In this document: piece by piece, positions 8,668 to 17,303 of the stretch
How positions within the stretch are numbered: the first letter of the stretch is position 1
Layout of the letters: every line of letters begins with the position of its first letter
NCBI RefSeq assembly: GCF_030272895.1
Contig: NZ_JALRNF010000018.1
Span: 1-64,000, forward strand
Direction: 5' to 3'
Origin: Pseudomonas sp. BGr12
GTDB taxonomy: Bacteria > Pseudomonadota > Gammaproteobacteria > Pseudomonadales > Pseudomonadaceae
DNA length: 64,000 nucleotides
Translations under genes and position numbers: made by a program
Notes under the pieces: generated by a model
The model's input: the letters and a program-made list of their open reading frames with translations, nothing else
Databases searched by the model: none
What the model was told of the DNA's origin: nothing

Positions 8668-9600
8668 CTACTTCTGCGTCCCGTCATCATGCTGCAGGTT
8701 GGCCTGGGTCAGGTTACTGCCCGGGGCCACGCTGCGGGTCAACCAGACGTTGCCGCCGATGGTCGAACCCTTGCCGATGGTGATGCGTCCCAGAATAGTT
8801 GCACCGGCATAAATCACCACGTCGTCCTCGACGATCGGGTGGCGCGGGTGGCCCTTCTGCAGCTGCCCATCCTCGTCGGCCGGGAAGCGTTTGGCGCCCA
8901 GGGTGACGGCCTGGTAGATACGCACCCGCTCGCCGATGATTGCCGTTTCACCGATCACAACGCCCGTGCCATGGTCGATGAAGAAGCTCGGGCCGATCTG
9001 CGCGCCGGGGTGAATGTCGATACCGGTGGCCGAGTGCGCCAGCTCCGAACTGATCCGCGCCAGCAACGGCAGACCGGCGCGATACAGGTGGTGCGCCAGA
9101 CGGTGGTGAATCACCGCAAGAATGCCCGGGTAGCACAGCAGTACTTCATCGACGCTGCGCGCCGCCGGATCGCCGTGGAAGGCTGCCAGCACATCGGTGT
9201 CGAGGATGCTGCGCAGTTCCGGCAAGGCGGCCGCGAAGCCCTGGATCAACTGCAGCGCGGTGGCGTCGACATCGGCGGTGCTGCCCTTGCCCTGGCGGGC
9301 GACATAGCGCAGTTCCAGGCGCGCCTGGGCGAGCAAGGCAGTGAGCGCCGAGTCGAGCGTGTGGCCGACGTAGAAGTCCTCGCTTTCCTCGCGCAGGTCC
9401 ACCGGGCCAAGGCGCATGGGAAACAGCGCCCCGCACAGCTGTTCGAGGATATGCCGCATGGCTTCGCGCGACGGCAGCTCGCGCCCGCCCTGCTCGCCAC
9501 TGCTACGACCATTGCTGCTGCGCCATTTCTCACGGGCGCTACGCAAGCCGGCAACGATGCCGTGCAATTGCCAATGCCCTGTTTGCGCGTTTTCGCTCAC
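8668..9600 (-). CDS. epsC: Serine O-acetyltransferase EpsC
   Basis: A 310-residue left-handed beta-helix acetyltransferase that transfers acetyl from acetyl-CoA to L-serine, the first step of cysteine synthesis. The helix is seen from about residue 180, with IDIHPGAQIGPSFFIDHGTG and GVVIGETAIIGERVRIYQAV. The catalytic His of DIHPGA and the His of DHGTG are present. The long N-terminal helical domain is typical of the EpsC form, longer than CysE (about 270). The GTG at 9600 is preferred because AGGAGG lies seven bases upstream; an ATG at 9660 lacks a site. It lies between the taurine and cystine genes and divergent from dcyD. Confidence 0.9.
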   Translation of the reverse strand: MSENAQTGHWQLHGIVAGLRSAREKWRSSNGRSSGEQGGRELPSREAMRHILEQLCGALFPMRLGPVDLREESEDFYVGHTLDSALTALLAQARLELRYVARQGKGSTADVDATALQLIQGFAAALPELRSILDTDVLAAFHGDPAARSVDEVLLCYPGILAVIHHRLAHHLYRAGLPLLARISSELAHSATGIDIHPGAQIGPSFFIDHGTGVVIGETAIIGERVRIYQAVTLGAKRFPADEDGQLQKGHPRHPIVEDDVVIYAGATILGRITIGKGSTIGGNVWLTRSVAPGSNLTQANLQHDDGTQK

Positions 9601-9696
9601 GGTGATGCCTCCTGCCACGGCGGCACGGATGGGAGAAGTGGCCGCCTGATAGGCGTCCACTTTACGGCAAATGCGTGCGAGGGAAAAAATAACCCT

Positions 9697-9715
9697 TTAT
9701 TCCACAAAGCAATAA
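9697..9715 (-). promoter_or_regulatory. TTATT-N9-AATAA palindrome upstream of epsC
   Basis: TTATTCC begins an interrupted palindrome (TTATT-N9-AATAA) about 97-115 bp upstream of the epsC GTG. This resembles a LysR-type T-N11-A box. TTATTCC also occurs twice upstream of the metQ gene at 63.8 kb. Control by CysB is an inference. Confidence 0.35.
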
Positions 9716-9726
9716 ACGCGGCATAA

Positions 9727-9796
9727 GTAGGAGCGGGCTTGCCCCGCGATTGCAGTGTGTCAAGAAAATCGCATCGCGAGACAAGCTCGCTCCCAC
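9727..9796. repeat. Inverted pair of REP elements, one diverged
   Basis: A standard class A REP (9727-9749) faces a diverged copy (9773-9796) in which the core reads GCGAGACAAGCTCGC. They lie between divergent epsC and dcyD, an uncommon place for REPs in this window. Confidence 0.8.
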
Positions 9797-9856
9797 CAGT
9801 TGCCGCCGGACGCTGGCCTGCCTATAGTCGGATTTTTCCCAGGCAGATGTGTTCCC

Positions 9857-10855
9857 ATGATCGACCGACAGCTAGCCCGCTTCAATCGTCTGGACCTGCT
9901 TGGCGCCCCCACCGCGCTGGAAAAGCTGGAACGTCTCTCGGCCTGGGCCGGTCGCGACATCTACGTCAAACGCGACGACTTCACCCCGCTGGCCATGGGC
10001 GGCAACAAACTGCGCAAACTCGAATACCTGGGCGCCGATGCCCTGGCCAAGGGTGCCGATACCCTGGTGACCGCCGGCGCGATCCAGTCCAACCACGTGC
10101 GCCAGACCGCCGCCCTCGCCGCGCGCCTTGGCCTTGGCTGCGTGGCCCTGCTGGAAAACCCCACCGGCACCGACTCCCTGGCCTACCAGCACAACGGCAA
10201 CCGCCTGTTGCTGGACCTGTTCGACGCCAAGGTCGAGCTGGTCGACAACCTCGACAATGCCGACGACCAGCTCCAGGCCCTGGCCGTGCGCCTGCACGCC
10301 AGTGGCCGCAAACCCTATGTGGTACCCATCGGTGGTTCCAACGCCCTGGGCGCACTGGGTTATGTACGTGCCGGCCTTGAGCTGGCCAGCCAGATCGAGC
10401 ACAGCGGCCAGCAGTTCGCCGGCGTGGTCCTGGCCTCCGGCAGCGCCGGCACCCACAGTGGCCTGGCCTTGGCCCTGGCGCACAACCTGCCGCAGCTGCC
10501 GGTGATCGGCGTCACCGTCTCGCGCAGCGACGAAGCCCAGCGCCCCAAGGTTCAGGGCCTTGCCGAACGCACCGCCGAGTTGCTGGGCGTAAACCTGCCG
10601 GACAGCTTCAAGATCGAACTGTGGGACGAGTACTTCGCCCCTCGCTATGGCGAACCGAACGCCGGTACCCTGGCCGCCATCCGCTTGCTGGCCAGCCATG
10701 AAGGGCTGTTGCTGGACCCGGTCTACACCGGCAAGGCCATGGCCGGCCTGCTCGATGGCGTTGCGCGCCAGCGTTTCGACGATGGCCCGCTGATTTTCCT
10801 GCACACCGGCGGGGCACCGGCATTGTTCGCCTACCCTGAAGTCTGGCAAGGTTAA
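9857..10855 (+). CDS. dcyD: D-cysteine desulfhydrase
   Basis: A 332-residue PLP-dependent enzyme of the tryptophan-synthase-beta fold that converts D-cysteine to pyruvate, ammonia and sulfide. The Schiff-base lysine is Lys51 in [12 protein letters not shown]. The [14 protein letters not shown] and [15 protein letters not shown] segments bind cofactor phosphate and substrate, and the whole chain reads like E. coli DcyD. ACC deaminase is the main alternative, but the neighbours are cystine transport genes. The ATG at 9857 aligns with the family start; its ribosome-binding site is weak. Confidence 0.93.
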   Translation: MIDRQLARFNRLDLLGAPTALEKLERLSAWAGRDIYVKRDDFTPLAMGGNKLRKLEYLGADALAKGADTLVTAGAIQSNHVRQTAALAARLGLGCVALLENPTGTDSLAYQHNGNRLLLDLFDAKVELVDNLDNADDQLQALAVRLHASGRKPYVVPIGGSNALGALGYVRAGLELASQIEHSGQQFAGVVLASGSAGTHSGLALALAHNLPQLPVIGVTVSRSDEAQRPKVQGLAERTAELLGVNLPDSFKIELWDEYFAPRYGEPNAGTLAAIRLLASHEGLLLDPVYTGKAMAGLLDGVARQRFDDGPLIFLHTGGAPALFAYPEVWQG

Positions 10856-10867
10856 AGATTTATCACT

Positions 10868-10899
10868 AAATAATATAAGAAAATGAATTTATATTATTT
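10868..10899. promoter_or_regulatory. 11-bp inverted repeat upstream of tcyJ
   Basis: AAATAATATAA (10868-10878) and TTATATTATTT (10889-10899) form a perfect 11-bp inverted repeat with a 10-nt spacer, 63 bp upstream of the tcyJ start. The arms are pure A/T. It is a candidate operator for the cystine transport genes. Confidence 0.5.
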
Positions 10900-10962
10900 T
10901 TAAGCCTATTAGCGTCACCCTATAGTCGCCACCCACTACACAAACAACATTGGGGCTTCCTC

Positions 10963-11757
10963 ATGACAGTAATCGGTAAACAGCTTTTCAACGCAGGCAT
11001 CGCCCTGCTGCTGGGCGCCAGCCTGCTTGGTCAGGCAGTCGCCGGCGAGCAATTGAAGACCATCAAGGACAAGGGCGTGATCAACATCGGCCTGGAGGGC
11101 ACCTACCCGCCGTTCAGCTTCGTCGATGAGAACGGCAAGCTGGCCGGCTTCGAGGTTGAGCTGTCGGAAGCCCTGGCCAAGGAGCTGGGCGTCAAGGCGA
11201 AGATCCAGCCGACCAAGTGGGACGGCATCCTGGCGGCCCTGGAGTCCAAGCGTCTGGACGCCGTGGTGAACCAGGTGACCATCTCCGAGGAGCGCAAGAA
11301 GAAGTACGACTTCTCCGAGCCCTACACCGTTTCCGGCATCCAGGCGCTGGTGCTGAAGAAGAACCTGGAAACGCTGAACATCAAGTCCGCTGCCGACCTG
11401 GCCGGCAAGAAAGTCGGCGTTGGCCTGGGTACCAACTATGAACAGTGGGTCAAGGAGAACGTACCGAAGGCTGAAGTGCGCACCTACGACGATGACCCGA
11501 CCAAGTTCCAGGACCTGAAGAACGGTCGTATCGACGCCACCCTGATCGACCGCCTGGCCGCCCTGGAATATGCCAAGAAGGCACCGGACACCGCCGCTGC
11601 CGGCGACGCGTTCTCCCGCCAGGAGTCCGGCATCGCCTTGCGCAAGGGCGAGCCTGAACTGCTCGAGGCCATCAACAAGGCGCTGGACAAGCTGCGCGCC
11701 GACGGCACCCTGGCCAAGCTCTCCGAGAAGTACTTTGGCGCCGACGTGACTAAATGA
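10963..11757 (+). CDS. tcyJ: Cystine ABC transporter substrate-binding protein
   Basis: A 264-residue periplasmic binding protein of SBP family 3. Residues 1-28 form a signal peptide ending QAVAG. The mature part shows the family pattern: INIGLEGTYPPFSFVDENGK for amino-acid backbone recognition, then LDAVVNQVTISEERKKKYDFS. It resembles E. coli FliY/TcyJ, which binds L-cystine and related sulfur amino acids. It heads tcyJLN, just downstream of dcyD, so imported cystine or D-cystine can feed the desulfhydrase. The stop overlaps the tcyL start (ATGA). Confidence 0.92.
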   Translation: MTVIGKQLFNAGIALLLGASLLGQAVAGEQLKTIKDKGVINIGLEGTYPPFSFVDENGKLAGFEVELSEALAKELGVKAKIQPTKWDGILAALESKRLDAVVNQVTISEERKKKYDFSEPYTVSGIQALVLKKNLETLNIKSAADLAGKKVGVGLGTNYEQWVKENVPKAEVRTYDDDPTKFQDLKNGRIDATLIDRLAALEYAKKAPDTAAAGDAFSRQESGIALRKGEPELLEAINKALDKLRADGTLAKLSEKYFGADVTK

Positions 11758-12422
11758 TCGAAAACAGCCTGCAGCTTGCGCTCGACAGCGCGCCCTTTCT
11801 GCTCAAGGGCGCGTACTACACGGTAATCCTCAGCCTCGGCGGGATGTTCTTCGGACTGCTGCTGGGTTTTGCCCTGGCCCTGATGCGGCTGTCGTCGCTC
11901 AGGCTGCTGAGCTGGACGGCGCGGGTCTACGTGTCGTTCTTCCGCGGCACGCCGCTGCTGGTGCAGTTGTTCGTGATCTATTACGGGCTGCCCCAGATTG
12001 GCCTGGAACTCGACCCGCTGCCGGCGGCGCTGATCGGCTTCTCGCTGAACATGGCCGCCTACGCCTGTGAAATCCTGCGCGCCGCGATCGGCTCCATCGA
12101 CCGTGGCCAGTGGGAGGCCGCTGCCAGTATCGGCATGACCCGTGGCCAGGCCATGCGCCGGGCCATCCTGCCCCAGGCGGCGCGCACCGCGCTGCCGCCG
12201 TTGGGCAACAGTTTCATTTCGCTGGTCAAGGACACCGCCCTGGCCGCGACCATCCAGGTGCCGGAGCTGTTCCGCCAGGCGCAGTTGATCACCGCACGCA
12301 CCTTCGAAGTCTTCACCATGTACCTTGCCGCCGCACTGATCTACTGGGTGCTGGCCAGCGTTCTTGCACACCTGCAGAACCGCCTGGAAGCGCGGGTCAA
12401 CCGACACGACCAGGAGTCCTGA
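11754..12422 (+). CDS. tcyL: Cystine ABC transporter permease
   Basis: A 222-residue HEQRo-type polar amino acid permease with five or so membrane helices. The segment FFRGTPLLVQLFVIYYGLPQ and the coupling loop SIDRGQWEAAASIGMTRGQAM are diagnostic. It forms the membrane channel for TcyJ with the ATPase TcyN. Translation is coupled to tcyJ through a 4-bp overlap, and tcyN follows after 3 bp. Confidence 0.93.
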   Translation: MIENSLQLALDSAPFLLKGAYYTVILSLGGMFFGLLLGFALALMRLSSLRLLSWTARVYVSFFRGTPLLVQLFVIYYGLPQIGLELDPLPAALIGFSLNMAAYACEILRAAIGSIDRGQWEAAASIGMTRGQAMRRAILPQAARTALPPLGNSFISLVKDTALAATIQVPELFRQAQLITARTFEVFTMYLAAALIYWVLASVLAHLQNRLEARVNRHDQES

Positions 12423-12425
12423 GGC

Positions 12426-13187
12426 ATGATCGCGGTAGAACGCCTGAGCAAGCAGTTCAACGGCCAGACCGTGTTGAACGACATCAGCCTGAAGATCGAG
12501 GCCGGCGAGGTAATCGCCATCATCGGCCCCAGCGGTTCCGGCAAGACCACCTTCCTGCGTTGCCTGAACCTGCTGGAAACCCCCAGTAGTGGCCGTATCC
12601 AGGTCGGTGATGTACAGATCGACGCCAGCCGCCCGCTCAACCAGCAGCAAGGCTTGATCCGCAAGCTGCGCCAGCAGGTCGGCTTCGTGTTCCAGAACTT
12701 CAACCTGTTCCCCCACCGCACGGCGCTGGAGAACGTCATCGAAGGCCCGGTGGTGGTCAAGAAGACCCCGCGCGAACAGGCCGTTGCCCTGGGCCGCAAG
12801 CTGCTGGCCAAGGTCGGCCTGGCCGGCAAGGAAGATTCCTACCCGCGCAAGCTGTCCGGCGGCCAGCAGCAACGGGTGGCGATCGCCCGGGCGCTGGCCA
12901 TGGAGCCTGAAGTGATCCTCTTCGACGAGCCGACCTCGGCGCTCGACCCCGAACTGGTCGGGGAAGTGCTGGCGACCATTCGCGGCCTGGCCGAAGAGAA
13001 ACGCACCATGGTCATCGTCACCCACGAGATGAGCTTCGCCCGCGATGTGGCCAACCGGGTGATCTTCTTCGACAAGGGCGTGATCGTCGAACAGGGCGAG
13101 GCCAAGGCGCTGTTCGCCCATCCCCGGGAAGAGCGCACCCGCCAGTTCCTCGGCAAGTTCCTCGGCACCCAGAACACCGGCTACTGA
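12426..13187 (+). CDS. tcyN: Cystine ABC transporter ATP-binding protein
   Basis: A 253-residue ABC ATPase of the polar amino acid type. It carries Walker [10 protein letters not shown] (about residues 35-43), the Q-loop [13 protein letters not shown], signature [16 protein letters not shown] and Walker [15 protein letters not shown]. It energises cystine import through TcyL. It ends the tcyJLN operon and is followed within 30 bp by a strong hairpin. Confidence 0.94.
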   Translation: MIAVERLSKQFNGQTVLNDISLKIEAGEVIAIIGPSGSGKTTFLRCLNLLETPSSGRIQVGDVQIDASRPLNQQQGLIRKLRQQVGFVFQNFNLFPHRTALENVIEGPVVVKKTPREQAVALGRKLLAKVGLAGKEDSYPRKLSGGQQQRVAIARALAMEPEVILFDEPTSALDPELVGEVLATIRGLAEEKRTMVIVTHEMSFARDVANRVIFFDKGVIVEQGEAKALFAHPREERTRQFLGKFLGTQNTGY

Positions 13188-13214
13188 GTCCCTCCCAGCG
13201 CTTCACCCCCCTTG

Positions 13215-13242
13215 CTCGCCCGCAGGTTTCCCTGCGGGCGAG
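13215..13242 (+). terminator. Terminator hairpin after tcyN
   Basis: A perfect 12-bp stem (CTCGCCCGCAGG/CCTGCGGGCGAG) with a 4-nt TTTC loop begins 28 bp after the tcyN stop. The following T tract is poor (GTCGTTTC), so termination may be partial. Confidence 0.75.
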
Positions 13243-13380
13243 GTCGTTTCAGCACTTCTATCTATATTCCTAAACGTTAGTTTATTTATTTTTTATACAC
13301 CATTAGGGTATATGAACCGGACCACCGGACCAGCGCATTCCAGTCGGCGCAGCCGACGTTTTCAATACGTGAGGTAAGGT

Positions 13381-13449
13381 ATGGTCAGGAACACAATCAC
13401 CCCAGTGCGTATCGCCAGGGCATTGCATGCAGCCAGGGAGCGGCACTGA
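13381..13449 (+). CDS. Candidate 22-residue leader peptide upstream of sfnB
   Basis: The frame reads M-V-R-N-T-I-T-P-V-R, then IARALHAARERH, then stop. GAGG lies six bases before the ATG, an excellent ribosome-binding site. The stop codon overlaps the start of the first sfnB gene by one base (TGATG), so sfnB translation may depend on it. Three of its five arginine codons are AGG, rare in Pseudomonas. No cysteine or internal methionine is present, so it is not a classical Cys or Met attenuator. I do not recognise a family. It could be chance, but the site quality and coupling favour a real leader. Confidence 0.5.
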   Translation: MVRNTITPVRIARALHAARERH

Positions 13450-14690
13450 TGTCCAATCTGGCAGATACGAACGTCCACAGCGACCTGGACAGCGCCCCGC
13501 TGCTGTTGCCGGCCAAGGTACTGCGCGACGACGCGCAAGCCCTGCAGGCCGCCCATGAACTGGCCGAAGTCGCCCGCAGCCAGGCCGCCCGGCGCGACCA
13601 GCAACGCAAGCTGCCCTGGGCAGAAATCGAGCAGTTCACCCGCAGCGGCCTGGGCAGTATTTCCATCCCCCGCGAGCATGGCGGCGCCCAGGTGTCCTAC
13701 GTCACCATCGCCGAGGTGTTTCGCCTTATCAGCGCCGCCGACCCGGCACTGGGGCAGATCCCGCAGAACCAGTTCGGCATCCTCCAGTTGCTCAAGGGCA
13801 CGGCCAGCGAGCGGCAGAAAGACCTGCTGTTCAAGTCGGTGCTCGACGGCTGGCGGATCGGCAATGCCGGGCCGGAGCGTGGCAGCAAGAACACCCTGGA
13901 GCTCAAGGCACGCATCACCCGCGAGGGCGATCACTATGTGCTCAGCGGGCAGAAGTTCTACTCCACCGGCGCCCTGTTCGCTCATTGGGTGGCGGTCAAG
14001 GCGCTGAACGACGAGGGCCGCCAGGTCATGGCCTTCGTGCGTCGCGGCACCCCGGGGCTGCGCATCGTCGATGACTGGTCCGGCTTCGGCCAGCGCACCA
14101 CGGCCAGCGGCACGGTGCTGCTGGACAAGGTCCAGGTCGACGCCGACCTGGTGATCGAGACCTGGCGCCAGAGCGAGGTGCCGAACATCCAGGGCGCCGT
14201 CTCGCAACTGATCCAGGCCGCCATCGATGCCGGGATCGCCGACGCGGCGCTCGCCGATACCATCGCCTTCGTGCGTGAACGGGCGCGGCCCTGGATCGAC
14301 GCCAAGGTCGAGCGCGCCAGCGACGATCCCTATGTGATTGCCGATATCGGCCGTCTGCAACTCGAACTGCATGCCGCCCAGGCGCTGCTGAGCAAGGCCG
14401 CGCGCACCCTCGATGAGGTCGACGCGGCCCCCGTGGATGCCGCCGCCGCGGCCCGCGCCTCGATTGCCGTGGCCGAAGCCAAGGTACTGACCACCGAGAT
14501 CGCCCTGCAGGCCAGCGAGAAGCTGTTCGAGCTTTCCGGCAGCCGCGCCACCCTCGCCGAGTTCAACCTCGACCGGCACTGGCGCAACGCCCGGGTGCAC
14601 ACCCTGCACGACCCGGTGCGCTGGAAGTACCACGCCGTCGGCGCCTATCACCTCAACGGCACCCTGCCTGCCCGGCACTCCTGGATTTGA
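13449..14690 (+). CDS. sfnB: SfnB-family flavin oxidoreductase (first copy)
   Basis: A 413-residue protein with acyl-CoA-dehydrogenase fold: N-terminal helical domain, a middle beta domain around SGQKFYSTGALFAHWVAV, and a C-terminal four-helix domain. It belongs to the sulfur-acquisition oxidoreductase (SfnB) family, related to DszC and other FMNH2-dependent monooxygenases. SfnB is known from dimethyl sulfone use in P. putida, but its exact reaction is unclear. Likely role: flavin-dependent oxygenation of an organosulfur compound. A second copy follows after 22 bp. GGGAG precedes the start. The AT-rich promoter contains TATTCCT at 13265. Confidence 0.88.
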   Translation: MSNLADTNVHSDLDSAPLLLPAKVLRDDAQALQAAHELAEVARSQAARRDQQRKLPWAEIEQFTRSGLGSISIPREHGGAQVSYVTIAEVFRLISAADPALGQIPQNQFGILQLLKGTASERQKDLLFKSVLDGWRIGNAGPERGSKNTLELKARITREGDHYVLSGQKFYSTGALFAHWVAVKALNDEGRQVMAFVRRGTPGLRIVDDWSGFGQRTTASGTVLLDKVQVDADLVIETWRQSEVPNIQGAVSQLIQAAIDAGIADAALADTIAFVRERARPWIDAKVERASDDPYVIADIGRLQLELHAAQALLSKAARTLDEVDAAPVDAAAAARASIAVAEAKVLTTEIALQASEKLFELSGSRATLAEFNLDRHWRNARVHTLHDPVRWKYHAVGAYHLNGTLPARHSWI

Positions 14691-14712
14691 CCAGACCACT
14701 GGAGCCTTTTTT

Positions 14713-15918
14713 ATGAGCTTTCTGTCGCAACCGCACGAACACGTCGCGGTCATCCACACTGACGCCCAGGCTTTGCAGGTTGCCGAAGAACTGGCCGGCG
14801 AACTGCACCGTGACAGCGCCCTGCGCGACCGCGAACGACGCCTGCCGCACCCGGAACTGGCACTGTTCTCGCGCACCGGCCTGTGGGCCATCAGCGTGCC
14901 CAAGGAATATGGCGGCGCGGGTGTTTCCAACGTCACCCTGGCCAAGGTCATCGCCCGCATCGCCCAGGCCGATGCCTCCCTGGGCCAGATTCCACAGAAC
15001 CACTTCTATGCGTTGGAAGTGCTGCGGGTGAACGGCAGCGCTGCACAGCAGCAACGCCTGTACGCCGAGGTGCTGGCCGGCAAGCGTTTCGGCAACGCCC
15101 TGGCCGAGCTGGGTACCAAGACCGCCCATGACCGCACCACAGCGCTGAGCCGTGATGGCGACGGCTACCGCATCAACGGGCGCAAGTTCTACGCCACCGG
15201 CGCCCTCTACGCCCAGCGCATTCCCACCTCGGTGGTGGACGAACACGGCGTGCAGCATCTGGCCTTCGTGCCGGCCGACAGCGCCGGGCTCAAGGTGATC
15301 GACGACTGGAGCGGCTTCGGCCAGCGCACCACCGGCAGCGGCTCGGTCGTGTTCGACAACGTGCAGGTCGGCGCTGACGATGTGCTGCCGTTCCAGAGCG
15401 CGTTCGAGCGCCCGACCACGGTCGGCCCGCTGGCGCAGATCCTTCACGCCGCCATCGACACCGGCATCGCCCGCGCCGCCTTCGAAGACGCCCTGCAGTT
15501 CGTGCGCAGCCGCAGCCGGCCCTGGATCGATTCGGGCAGCGACAAGGCCAGCGACGACCCGCTGAGCCTGAAGTCCTTCGGCCACCTGGCGATCCGCCTA
15601 CACGCCGCCGAAGCACTGCTCGAACGCGCCGGCGAATTCCTCGACCGCGCCCAGGCAGCACCCGACGCCAGCACCGTGGCCGCCGCTTCCATCGCCGTGG
15701 CCGAAGCGCGGGCGATCAGCACCGAAATTTCCCTGGCCGCCGGCACCACCCTGTTCGAACTGGCCGGCAGCCAGGCCACCCTCGCCGAACATGGCCTGGA
15801 CCGCCACTGGCGCAACGCCCGGGTGCACACCCTGCACGACCCGGTGCGCTGGAAGTACCACGCCATCGGCAACTACTACCTCAACGATGAGAACCCACCG
15901 CTGCGGGGGACCATCTGA
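14713..15918 (+). CDS. SfnB-family flavin oxidoreductase (second copy)
   Basis: A 401-residue paralogue of the preceding gene. Both share the SGFGQRTT-SGS/T motif in the middle and the same C-terminal run RHWRNARVHTLHDPVRWKY, showing an old tandem duplication. It differs in the substrate-side loops (GRKFYATGALYAQRIPTSVV). CTGGAG precedes the ATG. Its stop overlaps the next gene by one base (TGATG). The two copies may act on different sulfur compounds or form a heteromer. Confidence 0.88.
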   Translation: MSFLSQPHEHVAVIHTDAQALQVAEELAGELHRDSALRDRERRLPHPELALFSRTGLWAISVPKEYGGAGVSNVTLAKVIARIAQADASLGQIPQNHFYALEVLRVNGSAAQQQRLYAEVLAGKRFGNALAELGTKTAHDRTTALSRDGDGYRINGRKFYATGALYAQRIPTSVVDEHGVQHLAFVPADSAGLKVIDDWSGFGQRTTGSGSVVFDNVQVGADDVLPFQSAFERPTTVGPLAQILHAAIDTGIARAAFEDALQFVRSRSRPWIDSGSDKASDDPLSLKSFGHLAIRLHAAEALLERAGEFLDRAQAAPDASTVAAASIAVAEARAISTEISLAAGTTLFELAGSQATLAEHGLDRHWRNARVHTLHDPVRWKYHAIGNYYLNDENPPLRGTI

Positions 15919-17303
15919 TGGCCAAGAAGAAGATCCTGCTCAATGCCTTCAACATGAACTGCATCGGGCACATCAACCACGGCCTGTGGACCCATCCACG
16001 GGACACCTCCAGCCAGTACACGTCGATCGAGTACTGGACCGAACTGGCGCAGTTGCTCGAACGCGGACTGTTCGACGGCTTGTTCATCGCCGATATCGTC
16101 GGGGTCTACGACGTCTACCAGAACTCGGTGGACGTGCCGCTCAAGGAGTCGATCCAGCTGCCGGTCAACGACCCCCTGCTGCTGGTCTCGGCCATGGCCG
16201 CGGTAACCCGCCACCTGGGTTTCGGCCTGACCGCCAACCTGACCTACGAGGCGCCGTACCTGTTCGCCCGCAAGCTCTCGACCCTCGACCACCTGAGCCG
16301 TGGCCGGGTCGGCTGGAACATCGTCACCGGCTACCTGGACAGCGCCGCCCGGGCCATGGGCCTCACGCAGCAGGTCGAGCATGACCGGCGCTACGACCAG
16401 GCCGACGAATACATGCAGGTGCTGTACAAGCTGCTGGAAGGCAGCTGGGAAGACGGCGCGGTGCTCAACGACCGCCACCAGCGGGTCTACGCCCAACCCG
16501 ACAAGGTTCACAAGGTGCAGCACCAGGGCGAGTTCTACCGGGTCGAGGGCTACCACCTGTGCGAGCCTTCGCCGCAGCGCACGCCGGTACTGTTCCAGGC
16601 CGGCAGCTCCGAGCGCGGCCTGGCGTTCGCCGGCAACCATGCCGAATGCGTGTTCATCAGTGGCCAGAACAAGGCCGCGACCCGCGCCCAGGTCGACAAG
16701 GTGCGTGCCGCCGCCGTGGCCGCCGGGCGCGATCCACAAGCGATCAAGGTGTTCATGGGCCTGACCGTGATCGTCGCCCGCAGCGAAGAGCAGGCCCGGG
16801 CCAAGCACGCCGAGTACCTGCGCCATGCCAGCGCCGAGGCCGGCGTTGCGCACTTCTCCAGCTCTACCGGCATCGACTTCTCCGCCTATGAGCTGGACGA
16901 GCCGATCCAGTACGTGAAAAGCAACGCCATCCAGTCGGCGACCAAGACCTTGCAGAACAACGACTGGACCCGGCGCAAGCTGCTCGACCAGCACGCCCTG
17001 GGCGGCCGCTACATCACTCTGGTCGGCTCACCCACCCAGGTCGCCGACGAACTGGAAAGCTGGATCGAGGAAACCGGCCTGGACGGCTTCAACCTGACCC
17101 GCACCGTCACCCCGGAAAGCTATGTCGACTTCATCGACCTGGTGATCCCCGAATTGCAGCGCCGTGGTTCCTACAAGACCGCCTACGAACCCGGCAGCCT
17201 GCGCGAAAAACTCTTCAACAGCGACCAGCCCCATCTGCCCGCCGACCATCCCGGCGCCAGCTATCGCCACACCACCCCGACCGGAGCGCCACAGCATGCT
17301 TAA
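15918..17303 (+). CDS. LLM-class FMN-dependent monooxygenase (NtaA/SnaA/DszA type)
   Basis: A 461-residue TIM-barrel monooxygenase of the bacterial-luciferase superfamily. The family run GRVGWNIVTGYLDSAARAMG is at about residues 127-146, and the N-terminal NCIGHINHGLW and DVPLKESIQLPVNDP strand regions fit. Relatives (DszA, NtaA, SnaA, DmoA) use FMNH2 from a separate reductase to cleave sulfones, sulfides, nitrilotriacetate or similar. Coupling to two SfnB proteins and a MetQNI-type transporter points to desulfurisation of an imported organosulfur compound. No flavin reductase gene lies in the cluster. The substrate is unknown. Confidence 0.88.
   Translation: MAKKKILLNAFNMNCIGHINHGLWTHPRDTSSQYTSIEYWTELAQLLERGLFDGLFIADIVGVYDVYQNSVDVPLKESIQLPVNDPLLLVSAMAAVTRHLGFGLTANLTYEAPYLFARKLSTLDHLSRGRVGWNIVTGYLDSAARAMGLTQQVEHDRRYDQADEYMQVLYKLLEGSWEDGAVLNDRHQRVYAQPDKVHKVQHQGEFYRVEGYHLCEPSPQRTPVLFQAGSSERGLAFAGNHAECVFISGQNKAATRAQVDKVRAAAVAAGRDPQAIKVFMGLTVIVARSEEQARAKHAEYLRHASAEAGVAHFSSSTGIDFSAYELDEPIQYVKSNAIQSATKTLQNNDWTRRKLLDQHALGGRYITLVGSPTQVADELESWIEETGLDGFNLTRTVTPESYVDFIDLVIPELQRRGSYKTAYEPGSLREKLFNSDQPHLPADHPGASYRHTTPTGAPQHA

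Noticed and set aside
9739..10380. Plus-strand frame overlapping the start of dcyD in another phase
   Set aside because: Arg/Pro-rich shadow frame; the DcyD frame carries all catalytic motifs.
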